Both the position numbers and the translations under genes were made by a program. Positions 42,655-50,471 of a DNA stretch of 64,000 nucleotides are shown here, in pieces; within the stretch, counting starts at the first letter, position 1, and the number at the start of each line of letters is the position of its first letter. The stretch is taken from positions 4,836,001-4,900,000 of the forward strand of contig OZ244235.1 in the NCBI GenBank assembly GCA_965217095.1. Direction: 5' to 3'. This DNA is from CAYNZV01 sp965217095. GTDB lineage: Bacteria > Latescibacterota > UBA2968 > UBA8231. The notes beneath the pieces are model-generated. The model saw only the letters and a list, made by a program, of their open reading frames with translations. It was not told where the DNA came from and ran no database searches.

Positions 42655-43250
42655 TGACTCCAAACCAACGATCTGCATCCATTCGCCGCGAGACTTCTGA
42701 GACCGCCATTCAGCTGGACCTCACTCTCGATGGCAGTGGGCAGGGTGACAGCCGAACGGGAATCGGATTCTTCGATCACATGCTGACCGCGTTTTCCCGT
42801 CACGGCCTGTTCGACCTGCGCATCCGGTGCGACGGGGATTTGCAGGTCGACGCACACCACACGGTGGAGGATGTGGGCATTTGCCTGGGGAAGGCGATCG
42901 AGGAGGCGTCAGGCGACAAAGCCGGTATCGAACGTTTCGGTGCCAGCTACGTGCCCATGGACGAGGCGTTGGCCCGAGCTGTCGTCGACTTGTCCGGGAG
43001 GCCTTATATGGCCATGAACGCCGTGTTCCAGGATCCCCATGTAGGTGAGCTTCCCGTCACGCTCGTTCGCGAGTTTTTCCGCGCCGTCGCTGACCATGGC
43101 AGAGTCACCCTCCATATCGATCTGTTGCGATGCACCAACGATCACCATGGCATTGAAGCCATCTTCAAGGCATGCAGTCGCGCCCTGGACATGGCGACGC
43201 GCCGCTCCGATCGCGTGCCGGGGATTCCATCCACCAAGGGAAGCTTGTAG
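42654..43250 (+). CDS. hisB: Imidazoleglycerol-phosphate dehydratase HisB (monofunctional)
   Basis: Dehydrates imidazoleglycerol phosphate in histidine synthesis. The 198-residue protein has only the dehydratase domain, without the histidinol-phosphatase part of enterobacteria. Metal-binding repeats are seen: GIGFFDHMLTAFSRHGLFDL, DAHHTVEDVGICLG and the second-half GAHHE-like motif as CTNDHHGIEAIFKACSRALD. The start is coupled to hisD. The remaining his genes (hisC, H, A, F, I/E) are not downstream, where glycan genes follow instead, so the operon is split. Confidence 0.95.
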   Translation: MTPNQRSASIRRETSETAIQLDLTLDGSGQGDSRTGIGFFDHMLTAFSRHGLFDLRIRCDGDLQVDAHHTVEDVGICLGKAIEEASGDKAGIERFGASYVPMDEALARAVVDLSGRPYMAMNAVFQDPHVGELPVTLVREFFRAVADHGRVTLHIDLLRCTNDHHGIEAIFKACSRALDMATRRSDRVPGIPSTKGSL

Positions 43251-43279
43251 ATCGCACCAACCCAGCCAGGCAGCGCCAG

Positions 43280-44407
43280 ATGAAGATCTGTCATCTGATC
43301 TACGATGACGTCAACAATCCCTGGCTGGGGGGCGGTGGGGCGGTGCGAGCATGGGAGATCTATCGCAGATTGGCCACCGAGCACGAGATCACCCTCGTGA
43401 CGGGCAAGTTTCCCGGAGGCGGCGACGAAGATCGGATAGACGGGGTTCAGATACTCAGGGTCGGCAGCGACCGAAGTTATGCCCGCAGCCGCCTGGCTTA
43501 CTGCAGGCAGGCCGTCGGTCGTCTTCGATCCCTCCAGTGGGATGTTTGGGTTCACGAGTTTTCCGCCTTCGCCCCCTTGCGTGTTCCTCCCAAACTGAGA
43601 GATCTTGGCATCCTGTTTTTCTACCACTTCGTGGGTGCCCACGCCCTCCGCAAACATCCTCTCGTCGGTGCTGTTAGCTGGCTAGCCGAGTATCGAACCC
43701 TGCGCAGCTATCGACGCATCCTTACGATTTCACCCAGCATGCAGGAGACGGTCAGGGGTAGACTGCGTAAACGAACGGTCGACCTTACGTGCGCGTACAC
43801 GGGAATCGACTCGTGCTACTTCGAGCTGGATCCGGAGGAGGGGTCCTACCTTCTCTACTTTGGTCGGACCGATATCCACACAAAGGGCCTCGATGTGCTG
43901 GTGCGCTCCTTCGCACGAATCGCGAGAGACTACCCCGGCCTCACGCTGAAGATGGCAGGGCGAGGGACCGCACAGACGCGAAAGGCGTTGGAGAAACTGA
44001 TCTCCGAGGTCCACGTCGGCGACCGCGTGCAGATCGAAGGCGCTGTTGACGACCGGCGCAAGGGCGAGCTCCTGCGGCGAGCGATGTTCGTTTGCACTCC
44101 GTCGCGGTATGAAGGCTGGTGTATCGCTGCCGTCGAGGCGGCCGCCTGTGGAAAGGCGGTGCTGGGCACCCGAATTGACGGGCTGCGAGACGCCGTCCGT
44201 GAGGGAGAAACCGGAGTGCTGGTCGAATCGGGAGACGTCGCCGCGCTGGAAACGGGGATGCGACTTTTGCTCGACGACCCGCATCTGCGCCACTCCTACG
44301 GGAATCGGGGGCGAGAATGGGCTCGTCGCTTCGATTGGGACAGTGTCGCCCAACGACAGGGCGCGATACTCGAAGCGGTTGCCAACGAGAATCGCACCGG
44401 TCCATAG
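43280..44407 (+). CDS. Glycosyltransferase family 4
   Basis: A 375-residue GT-B enzyme. ATG 43280 (MKICHLIYDDVNNPWLGGGG) gives the expected N-terminal glycine-rich acceptor loop; the frame is open into hisB but that part is not protein-like. The donor site shows LLYFGRTDIHTKGLDVLVRS, LKMAGRGTAQTR and the EX7E motif in PSRYEGWCIAAVEAAACGKAV. Such enzymes add hexoses or similar sugars to lipid-linked or surface glycans. It is 29 bp after hisB and 59 bp before the YfhO-like gene and starts the second glycan module. Confidence 0.87.
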   Translation: MKICHLIYDDVNNPWLGGGGAVRAWEIYRRLATEHEITLVTGKFPGGGDEDRIDGVQILRVGSDRSYARSRLAYCRQAVGRLRSLQWDVWVHEFSAFAPLRVPPKLRDLGILFFYHFVGAHALRKHPLVGAVSWLAEYRTLRSYRRILTISPSMQETVRGRLRKRTVDLTCAYTGIDSCYFELDPEEGSYLLYFGRTDIHTKGLDVLVRSFARIARDYPGLTLKMAGRGTAQTRKALEKLISEVHVGDRVQIEGAVDDRRKGELLRRAMFVCTPSRYEGWCIAAVEAAACGKAVLGTRIDGLRDAVREGETGVLVESGDVAALETGMRLLLDDPHLRHSYGNRGREWARRFDWDSVAQRQGAILEAVANENRTGP

Positions 44408-44466
44408 GTCAACGTTAGCCAGAAATTAACGGCGAGAGATACGCGCGTTGATTCTTCGATTCGAAC

Positions 44467-46971
44467 ATGGGAAAAAAACGCAAACCCAAAACGACTGAAT
44501 CTGAAGTACCCGCCGTCGAGGTCACTACCCGCTTCTGGCAGGCGAGGTGGTTTCCCGCCGCCCTGTTCCTTCTGGTAAGTTTGGCCTACTTCTCCGAGTT
44601 CGCCCTTTCCGAGAAGGTGATCTACGGCTCGGACATCGGCGAGGACTTTCACAAGGGGAAAGAGGGGTTTTTCGAAAAGCTGTCGAAGATCCCTCAACCC
44701 ATGTGGCATCAACAGATGGGCGGTTTCCCGCAATCGGACGAGATCCGCCCCCAGTACTTCCCGTCGCACCTGATCTATCTTTTTACCACCTACCAGCGTC
44801 ATATCGGATGGCGCTACATTCTTACCGTTTTCCTGGCCGCTTACGGCATGTATCTCTACCTGAGGGGAATCGGAGTCGGCCGCTGGGCGGCGATCTGGTG
44901 CGGCATCGCCTACATGTCAGCTCCGACCTTCCTCGCCTTCACCTATGCCGGCCACTACGCCAAGATGGCGGTGATCGCCCTGTTCCCGTTCATGTGCCAT
45001 TTCCTCGAGCGGGGTATGAGTTCCGGTCGTCTTCGACATTTCCTGGCGCTGGGAGTCATGATCGCCCTGGGGATCTATTCGCCACACACTCAGATGGTGT
45101 TCTATGCGTTGTGCGCCCTGGGCCTCTACTTCCTTTTCCGCGCCGGTCTGCATTACCGGCGCGAAGGGGTATGGAAGCCGACTCTCCAACGCACCGGACT
45201 GTTCGTGGTCGCCGTCGCCGTCGGTCTTGGTTTAGGTGCGGAAGGGTTCCTCCCGTCCTACTTGCACGCCAAGCAAGAATCGAAGCGTGCTGCCGAATCG
45301 GGAGGTCCGGCGAAATCCGGTGAGGAGCAGCTCGCTTTCGCCCGCAGCTGGTCCCTGCATCCCGAGGAAGTGGGGTCGCTGGTCGTCCCGGAGTTCGGCG
45401 GATTCTTCGACCCGCAGTCCAGGTCCAACTACTACTGGGGGCGCAACTACGCGAAACTCAATTCTGAGTATTTCGGGGTACTCGTCCTGATCCTGGCAGT
45501 GGCGATGGGGCCGTCGTTGAAACGGAATCCGCTGGCGGCATTCATGGCCGGCCTGTTGCTGCTGGTGCTGGCGTTTGCACTGGGCGCACACACCCCTGTT
45601 CACTGGCTCGCCTACCACCTCATTCCCGGATTCAATGTTCTGCGTACGATCGGAATGAGTGCATTCCTGTGCGCTTTTGCGGCCTGCGTCCTGGCTGCTC
45701 TCGCATTGGACCGAGTGTTGAAGGACGATTCGGAGCAACATACCCAGAAGCATGTCCTGATAACTGGCTCATCGATCACGGCCGTAGCGCTGCTGCTTGC
45801 ACTGGCGCCCGAAGTCATGACCGGTTTTTGGAAAGCGCTCGTTTATCCGGAGATCACCGCCGACAAGGAGCAGGTCCTGCAGCTGAGTTATGATTGGCTC
45901 GCGCGCGGCGCTCTTCTGGTGGCACTGGTCGCCGGATGCGGCACGGTGCTGCTGTACCTGCGGACCAAACAGATTATCGGCACCGCGCTGCTCCTGGTTG
46001 TCTTGAGCGGGCTGGCGATCTTCGATGGCTGGCGCATAAGCCGGATCTTTCTGAAGTACGAAGATCCCCGGCGCTATGCCGATATCCGCACCGAAAACCG
46101 AGAGCTGCGGAGCTTGCTCGATAGCCGCTCCGAACCCTACCGCATCCTGCCGCTGCCCGACTACGACCTCTTGAGCCAGCCCGGATTCGGGCTTCACGAG
46201 GTGAACATGGTAACCGGATTTCACAATTTTACGTTGCAGCGATACGATCAGCTCCTGCGGTATTTTGCTCCAACGACCGATCTGTTCCGCCGGAAGTATT
46301 ACGCCGGCCAGAAGGTTCCGTACAGCAACGAAGACCTGGTCAACGCCCTGCATCCGCTGTTGAATTTGGCCAATGTAAGATACATCGTTTGTCGTCGCGA
46401 CATCTCGATCAACTCCGAGCTTTACCCTGAGATATACGCCGATCGAAAATTCAGGGTTTACGAAAACCCCGCAGCATTGCCCTGGTTCTATCTAGTCCCC
46501 GCGTACCGGCTAGAGACGGAGAGCCACCGAGTCGTCGAGCAGCTGGCTAGGGGCACAGTCGATCCCCGACGCGAGGTTATTCTCGAGCAAGAGCCGCCCC
46601 CTTTCGAGCCGGGGTTGCCGATCGACACCGGGGACGATCTTATCCAAACCAGAGAGTATGACCCCCAAGGGGGCCGGATTATCCTCGATGTCGAATGCCG
46701 CACCCCGCGCTTACTCGTCATATCAGACAACTTCCATCCGAACTGGCGGGCGCACATCGACGGCGAAGACACGCCAATACTTCGCGCCAACTACGTGTGG
46801 AAGGCGATCTCCGTGCCCGCTGGACGCCACACCATCCAACTCAGCTACCGTTCCAAGGTTCTCGTCGTCTCCCGGATTCTCAGCGCAACCACCCTCTTGC
46901 TGCTTGTCGGGTTCGGTGTGAGTGAGATTCGCCGCCACCGCCGAGGGGAACCAACCGGTTCGCCGGCATGA
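44467..46971 (+). CDS. YfhO-like large membrane protein (GT-C fold)
   Basis: An 834-residue inner-membrane protein with a basic N-terminal tail (MGKKRKPKTTESE), about twelve membrane helices up to about residue 520, a soluble outside domain (about 520-800, including NMVTGFHNFTLQRYDQLLRY and HPNWRAHIDGEDTPILRANY (at the limit)) and one last helix. This plan and the first-loop acidic motif YGSDIGEDF fit the YfhO family, putative GT-C glycosyltransferases that decorate cell-wall polymers in Firmicutes. Its last 4 bp (ATGA) overlap the flippase start, indicating coupled translation. Confidence 0.82.
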   Translation: MGKKRKPKTTESEVPAVEVTTRFWQARWFPAALFLLVSLAYFSEFALSEKVIYGSDIGEDFHKGKEGFFEKLSKIPQPMWHQQMGGFPQSDEIRPQYFPSHLIYLFTTYQRHIGWRYILTVFLAAYGMYLYLRGIGVGRWAAIWCGIAYMSAPTFLAFTYAGHYAKMAVIALFPFMCHFLERGMSSGRLRHFLALGVMIALGIYSPHTQMVFYALCALGLYFLFRAGLHYRREGVWKPTLQRTGLFVVAVAVGLGLGAEGFLPSYLHAKQESKRAAESGGPAKSGEEQLAFARSWSLHPEEVGSLVVPEFGGFFDPQSRSNYYWGRNYAKLNSEYFGVLVLILAVAMGPSLKRNPLAAFMAGLLLLVLAFALGAHTPVHWLAYHLIPGFNVLRTIGMSAFLCAFAACVLAALALDRVLKDDSEQHTQKHVLITGSSITAVALLLALAPEVMTGFWKALVYPEITADKEQVLQLSYDWLARGALLVALVAGCGTVLLYLRTKQIIGTALLLVVLSGLAIFDGWRISRIFLKYEDPRRYADIRTENRELRSLLDSRSEPYRILPLPDYDLLSQPGFGLHEVNMVTGFHNFTLQRYDQLLRYFAPTTDLFRRKYYAGQKVPYSNEDLVNALHPLLNLANVRYIVCRRDISINSELYPEIYADRKFRVYENPAALPWFYLVPAYRLETESHRVVEQLARGTVDPRREVILEQEPPPFEPGLPIDTGDDLIQTREYDPQGGRIILDVECRTPRLLVISDNFHPNWRAHIDGEDTPILRANYVWKAISVPAGRHTIQLSYRSKVLVVSRILSATTLLLLVGFGVSEIRRHRRGEPTGSPA

Positions 46972-48455
46972 TCGGCGCCGCCAAGATCGTCAAAGGGTTC
47001 CTCTATACCCTTGGGGGAGGATACGCGGCGCGGTTGGGCAGCGTTTTGCTGACCGTCCTGATAACCCGGGAGCTGGGGCCGAACCGCTTCGCTGATGTCG
47101 TGGTCGGCGTCACCGTGTTCACCGTGCTTTCGAGTCTGCGCGAATTCGGTTTGATGCACGCCTTGCTGCACTACCAAAGCAAGGTCAGCGAGTTCCTCGG
47201 CACCCACTTTCTGCTGAATATCCTGCTGACCGCCGGCTCAGCCATGGTGAACAGCGTGCTGGCGTGGTTGCTGTTGGCGCTCTTCCCGTCGCATTTCTCT
47301 CTCACCTCCGCGTTGGTGGTCTGGGTGTTCTCCGGCTTGAACCTGATCCGCAACTTGACGCTCACGTCCGAAGGCCTCCTGCGCATGGAGTTCGAATTCG
47401 GTCGCTTGGCGCTCTTCCACGGTGCAGGCACGGTCCTCGCATTAGTGGCCACGCTCCTTGCCGCGAAAGCAGGGTGGGGAGCATCGAGCCTAATTCTTGG
47501 AGGCTGGTCCACCTTTTCCGTACTGAGCGTCGTGTACGTGTTGTTCTTCTCAACCGCGACGTTATTGACGAGGCCGCTCGCGCTCGGCCAGCTGAACTTC
47601 GATCCGGTCTGGGCGCGTCGTCTTCTGGCGTACGGGATATGGATTTGGGTCGGCTGGGTCTTGCAAACCTTCATGTTATGGTATGACCGCCTGGTAATCT
47701 GGTGGGTGCTGGGCAAGGTCGATATGGCGCTTTACAATCACGCCATGTGGCTCGTCCAGATTCCGACGGCCGTCATTTCACACATCATCTTCAGCTATAC
47801 GAACGCATTGTACTCGCGCTACAAAGACGATCGTGAGCATCTGGGTGAGCTGTTCGGGAGAATGCTCAGGATAATCGTGCGTATATCATCTCCACTGGCA
47901 CTGATCTTCGTTCTGAACGCACACGAATTGATGAGCCTCATGCCCAAATGGGTCCACGCCGCCCCCATGGTCGTCTGGTTGGCCACGTTTGCGTTTGTGC
48001 GTCCTCTGTTGGACGAAGGATTCGGCCTGTTGTGGGCCGTCGGTAAGACCCGGGTCTCTGCAGCGATCGTCGCGATTCAAGCGGTCCTGGCTTTGGTGAT
48101 GCTGCCGCTGTGCGCCGCGGTGTGGGGTGTCGCCGGCGTCGCCTACGGCATGGGATTGGTGACCTTGGTTGGTCTGATCGGGCTGGTCGCGGTCGTCCGC
48201 AGATTTCTGCCACTCGACTTGAAAAGAGTGTTTGTCGTGCCCACACTCAGTTTATGTTGTGCCGCCGTCGCTGGCATCACCCTGTCCGAGCACTCCTTCG
48301 AGCGGCCCCTCTTCGATTTTGTCGCCAAGGTCTGCTCGATGTCGCTGGTATATCTGGCAGTGCTTGGAAGGTTAGAACGAAAAGGCATCCGTGACGGTTT
48401 GGCGCAAATGCGGCTGATCCTACAACGCCCCACTCAAGCTCCCCTCGAGAAATGA
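46968..48455 (+). CDS. Oligosaccharide flippase (MOP superfamily, Wzx-like)
   Basis: A 495-residue protein with about fourteen hydrophobic segments and the family opening KIVKGFLYTLGGGYAARLGS followed by LVTRELGP-like VLITRELGPNRFADVVVG. MOP flippases move lipid-linked sugar units across the inner membrane. ATG 46968 overlaps the YfhO-like stop, and its own stop overlaps the next methyltransferase start (ATGA at 48452-48455). With the GT genes on both sides, a Wzx-type role in a surface polysaccharide is likely; no Wzy polymerase is recognised nearby. Confidence 0.85.
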   Translation: MIGAAKIVKGFLYTLGGGYAARLGSVLLTVLITRELGPNRFADVVVGVTVFTVLSSLREFGLMHALLHYQSKVSEFLGTHFLLNILLTAGSAMVNSVLAWLLLALFPSHFSLTSALVVWVFSGLNLIRNLTLTSEGLLRMEFEFGRLALFHGAGTVLALVATLLAAKAGWGASSLILGGWSTFSVLSVVYVLFFSTATLLTRPLALGQLNFDPVWARRLLAYGIWIWVGWVLQTFMLWYDRLVIWWVLGKVDMALYNHAMWLVQIPTAVISHIIFSYTNALYSRYKDDREHLGELFGRMLRIIVRISSPLALIFVLNAHELMSLMPKWVHAAPMVVWLATFAFVRPLLDEGFGLLWAVGKTRVSAAIVAIQAVLALVMLPLCAAVWGVAGVAYGMGLVTLVGLIGLVAVVRRFLPLDLKRVFVVPTLSLCCAAVAGITLSEHSFERPLFDFVAKVCSMSLVYLAVLGRLERKGIRDGLAQMRLILQRPTQAPLEK

Positions 48456-49096
48456 ACGGTTCCGAGCTGCACACCCCTGGACACGCGTATTACTCACACA
48501 CGCGGCTGGAACTCGTCTCGTTGCTGGACGGGGTTCAGGAAACCGTTCTCGAGGTCGGATGTGGGCGTGGCAATACCCTGCGGTATCTGAAGGACCAGGG
48601 AGCCAAAGAGACGTTTGGGATCGAGCTGAACAGCAACGTTGCGGAAGAGGCGACCGGCCAGGTGGATCACGTTGCCGTTGGCGACATTGAATCAATGGAA
48701 TGGCCGTTTCCCGGCGCGCGGTTTGATTGCATCATTCTTGGTGATGTCCTAGAACACCTCCGCGATCCTTGGGGTGTGGTAGAAACCCTCATGGAGACAC
48801 TGCGCGACGGTGGCCAACTTGTTGCCAGCCTTCCCAACGTGCGTTTTTACGGGGTTTCAATTCCGCTTCTCCTGGGAGGCAGGTGGAGCTATACCGAGGA
48901 AGGCATTCTTGACCGCACCCATCTGCGATTTTTCACTCGCGGGACCGCTATCGAACTGTTTTCCGGAGCGGGACTAGAGGTGCGCCACGTTTCCTCCACT
49001 TACGGTCCCAAGCGGCGCCTGTTTAACCTGCTAACTCTGGGACTCTTCAGAAATTTCCTCGCCCGTCAGCACTTGATTCATGCGTACAAATGTTGA
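48452..49096 (+). CDS. Class I SAM-dependent methyltransferase (Methyltransf_23-like)
   Basis: A 214-residue methyltransferase with motif I VLEVGCGRGNTLRYL, acidic loop FGIELNSNVAEEA, motif IV FDCIILGDVLEHLRDPWGVV and post-motif LRDGGQLVASLPNVRFYGVS. The LPNVR stretch and the later DRTHLRFFTRGTAIELF are common in sugar- or glycan-linked methyltransferases of polysaccharide clusters. It is coupled to the flippase by an ATGA overlap. The likely target is a sugar of the glycan built by this module; this is inference from context. Confidence 0.87.
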   Translation: MNGSELHTPGHAYYSHTRLELVSLLDGVQETVLEVGCGRGNTLRYLKDQGAKETFGIELNSNVAEEATGQVDHVAVGDIESMEWPFPGARFDCIILGDVLEHLRDPWGVVETLMETLRDGGQLVASLPNVRFYGVSIPLLLGGRWSYTEEGILDRTHLRFFTRGTAIELFSGAGLEVRHVSSTYGPKRRLFNLLTLGLFRNFLARQHLIHAYKC

Positions 49097-49156
49097 GCAA
49101 GTGAACTCGTTTGCCACTGGTAACGTGGCCGTAAAGCAGAAACCCACGTTGATCCG

Positions 49157-49936
49157 ATGACGCGACCAACGCCACGACTGACCATGGTCATTGTCAGCTA
49201 CAACACCTGCGGTTGGTTGCAGAAATGCCTCGATTCTGTGAGCCGGCAAGATGTGGTAGATGAGGTTGAGGTGATCGTCGTCGACAATGCGTCCAGCGAC
49301 GGCAGCGCCGGAATGGTCCGCAAAGAATTTCCGCAGTTCGATCTGGTGCCGCTTGACTCGAATGCGGGATTCAGTAGAGCGAATAATTTGGGCGCTGCCC
49401 GCGGTGTTGCACCGATACTCCTTTTCTTGAACCCCGATACCGAGGTGCTCGACGGTTCCCTGGGAGCGATGCTTGCCCACCTGGAATCGAACTCCCACTG
49501 GGATGTTGCCGGAGGTTTGGTCTACAATGAGGCCGGCGGAGTCGAGCGTTCCACAGGATCGTGGCCCACCTTATGGAGCCGAATCCTTGATGTATCGTTG
49601 GATTATGCGCCGCGGCGGATCGTAGATGCGTTAGAGTATAAGGCACACCGAAACCGAAAATTCGACTCCACGAGGAGGGTAGATTGGGTAACAGGGGCTT
49701 ATCTGTGGATCCTCAGATCGGCCTTTGAGCAACTAGACGGGTTCGATCCAGACTTTTTCTACTACGACGACGTCGATCTCTGTTATCGGGTCCGAAAATC
49801 CGGCGGAACGGTATGGTTCATGTCTGCTGCCCCCATCATGCATTATAAGAATAAAGCCCCGGTTTCCTCGCGAGCACGGAAGGAAGCGCGAGTGAGGTCG
49901 ATGAAAGCGTTCAAGAACAAACACTTCAGCATCTGA
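49157..49936 (+). CDS. Family 2 glycosyltransferase (rhamnosyltransferase-like)
   Basis: A 259-residue GT-A enzyme: LTMVIVSYNTCGWLQKCLDS, VIVVDNASSDGSAGMV, the metal motif LLFLNPDTEVLDGS and the late DWVTGAYLWILRSAFEQLDG followed by FDPDFFYYDDVDLCYRVRKS. This pattern is typical of the WbbL/RfbN-type rhamnosyl- or galactofuranosyl-transferases of O-antigen and cell-wall clusters. It is the last gene of the glycan module and 60 bp after the methyltransferase. The donor sugar cannot be read from the sequence. Confidence 0.88.
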   Translation: MTRPTPRLTMVIVSYNTCGWLQKCLDSVSRQDVVDEVEVIVVDNASSDGSAGMVRKEFPQFDLVPLDSNAGFSRANNLGAARGVAPILLFLNPDTEVLDGSLGAMLAHLESNSHWDVAGGLVYNEAGGVERSTGSWPTLWSRILDVSLDYAPRRIVDALEYKAHRNRKFDSTRRVDWVTGAYLWILRSAFEQLDGFDPDFFYYDDVDLCYRVRKSGGTVWFMSAAPIMHYKNKAPVSSRARKEARVRSMKAFKNKHFSI

Positions 49937-50195
49937 TGTGCCACCCGTACGGTGCGTAAGCATTTGAAAGAGTTCTGCTAACATCCTGGAAGAGTTGGCT
50001 CCCTTTTCGACGGGAGGGAATGTCCCCCACGGATTTCTCCTGGTTGCAAGATACTTTCTCCTTAATGTTACAGCGTGTGATTTGAGTTACTGTGGGCAAC
50101 ACTTGGTCGAGCTTACCTTCATTCGGTTGGAAAACCGCGTATCTCGCAAGGGTTTGGACGGCTTAATTTTACTCCATTTTCGCGGGTAAAAATAC

Positions 50196-50223
50196 TTGAC
50201 ACTCGTTTTTTTGGACCTATATT
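50196..50223 (+). promoter_or_regulatory. Strong sigma-70-type promoter for the large secreted protein
   Basis: TTGACA (50196-50201), a 16-bp T-rich spacer and TATATT (50218-50223). It is the best promoter match in the window and implies a leader of about 240 nt before ATG 50472. Confidence 0.7.
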
Positions 50224-50360
50224 TACATCGCGCTTTGCGAAGATTTGGGTTAAGTGTATCCCTAACATGGTATTTGCAGGTTAATGTTGAACGTTACAAC
50301 GATTATGTTTTGATGGTAAAGAAAGGAGGAGTGTGGTGCAGCAACGTTGAGCTTGCGAAC

Positions 50361-50381
50361 AATCTACGGGTTCCGTAGATT
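50361..50381 (+). promoter_or_regulatory. Perfect hairpin in the 5' leader
   Basis: AATCTACGG and CCGTAGATT form a perfect 9-bp stem around the loop GTT. There is no T-run after it, so it is not a usual terminator; it may stabilise or regulate the leader about 90 nt before the start codon. Confidence 0.5.
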
Positions 50382-50471
50382 CTGGAAGATCTCACGGGCG
50401 AGAGTGGTAAACTAATCGCAGTGGTTTCATTTTTTAATCCAGGGAAGTTTTCCCTGAGGAGGAAATCTCAA

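Larger units (their letters stand above)
49937..50471. other. Long intergenic region with promoter and structured leader
   Basis: About 535 bp without a supported gene. It holds a strong promoter (50196-50223), then a roughly 240-nt leader for the large secreted protein with a purine-rich AAAGGAGGAG (50323-50332) and a perfect hairpin (50361-50381). The first 250 bp show no hairpin terminator that I can identify. Short frames in the region show no protein-like pattern. Confidence 0.6.

Noticed and set aside
49995..50189. Small plus-strand ORF after the GT2 gene
   Set aside because: No ribosome-binding site and a low-quality, composition-driven sequence.
50196..50378. Short plus-strand frame in the leader region as a real gene
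   Set aside because: It begins within the promoter itself and has no protein-like pattern; only its end was considered as a possible leader peptide.
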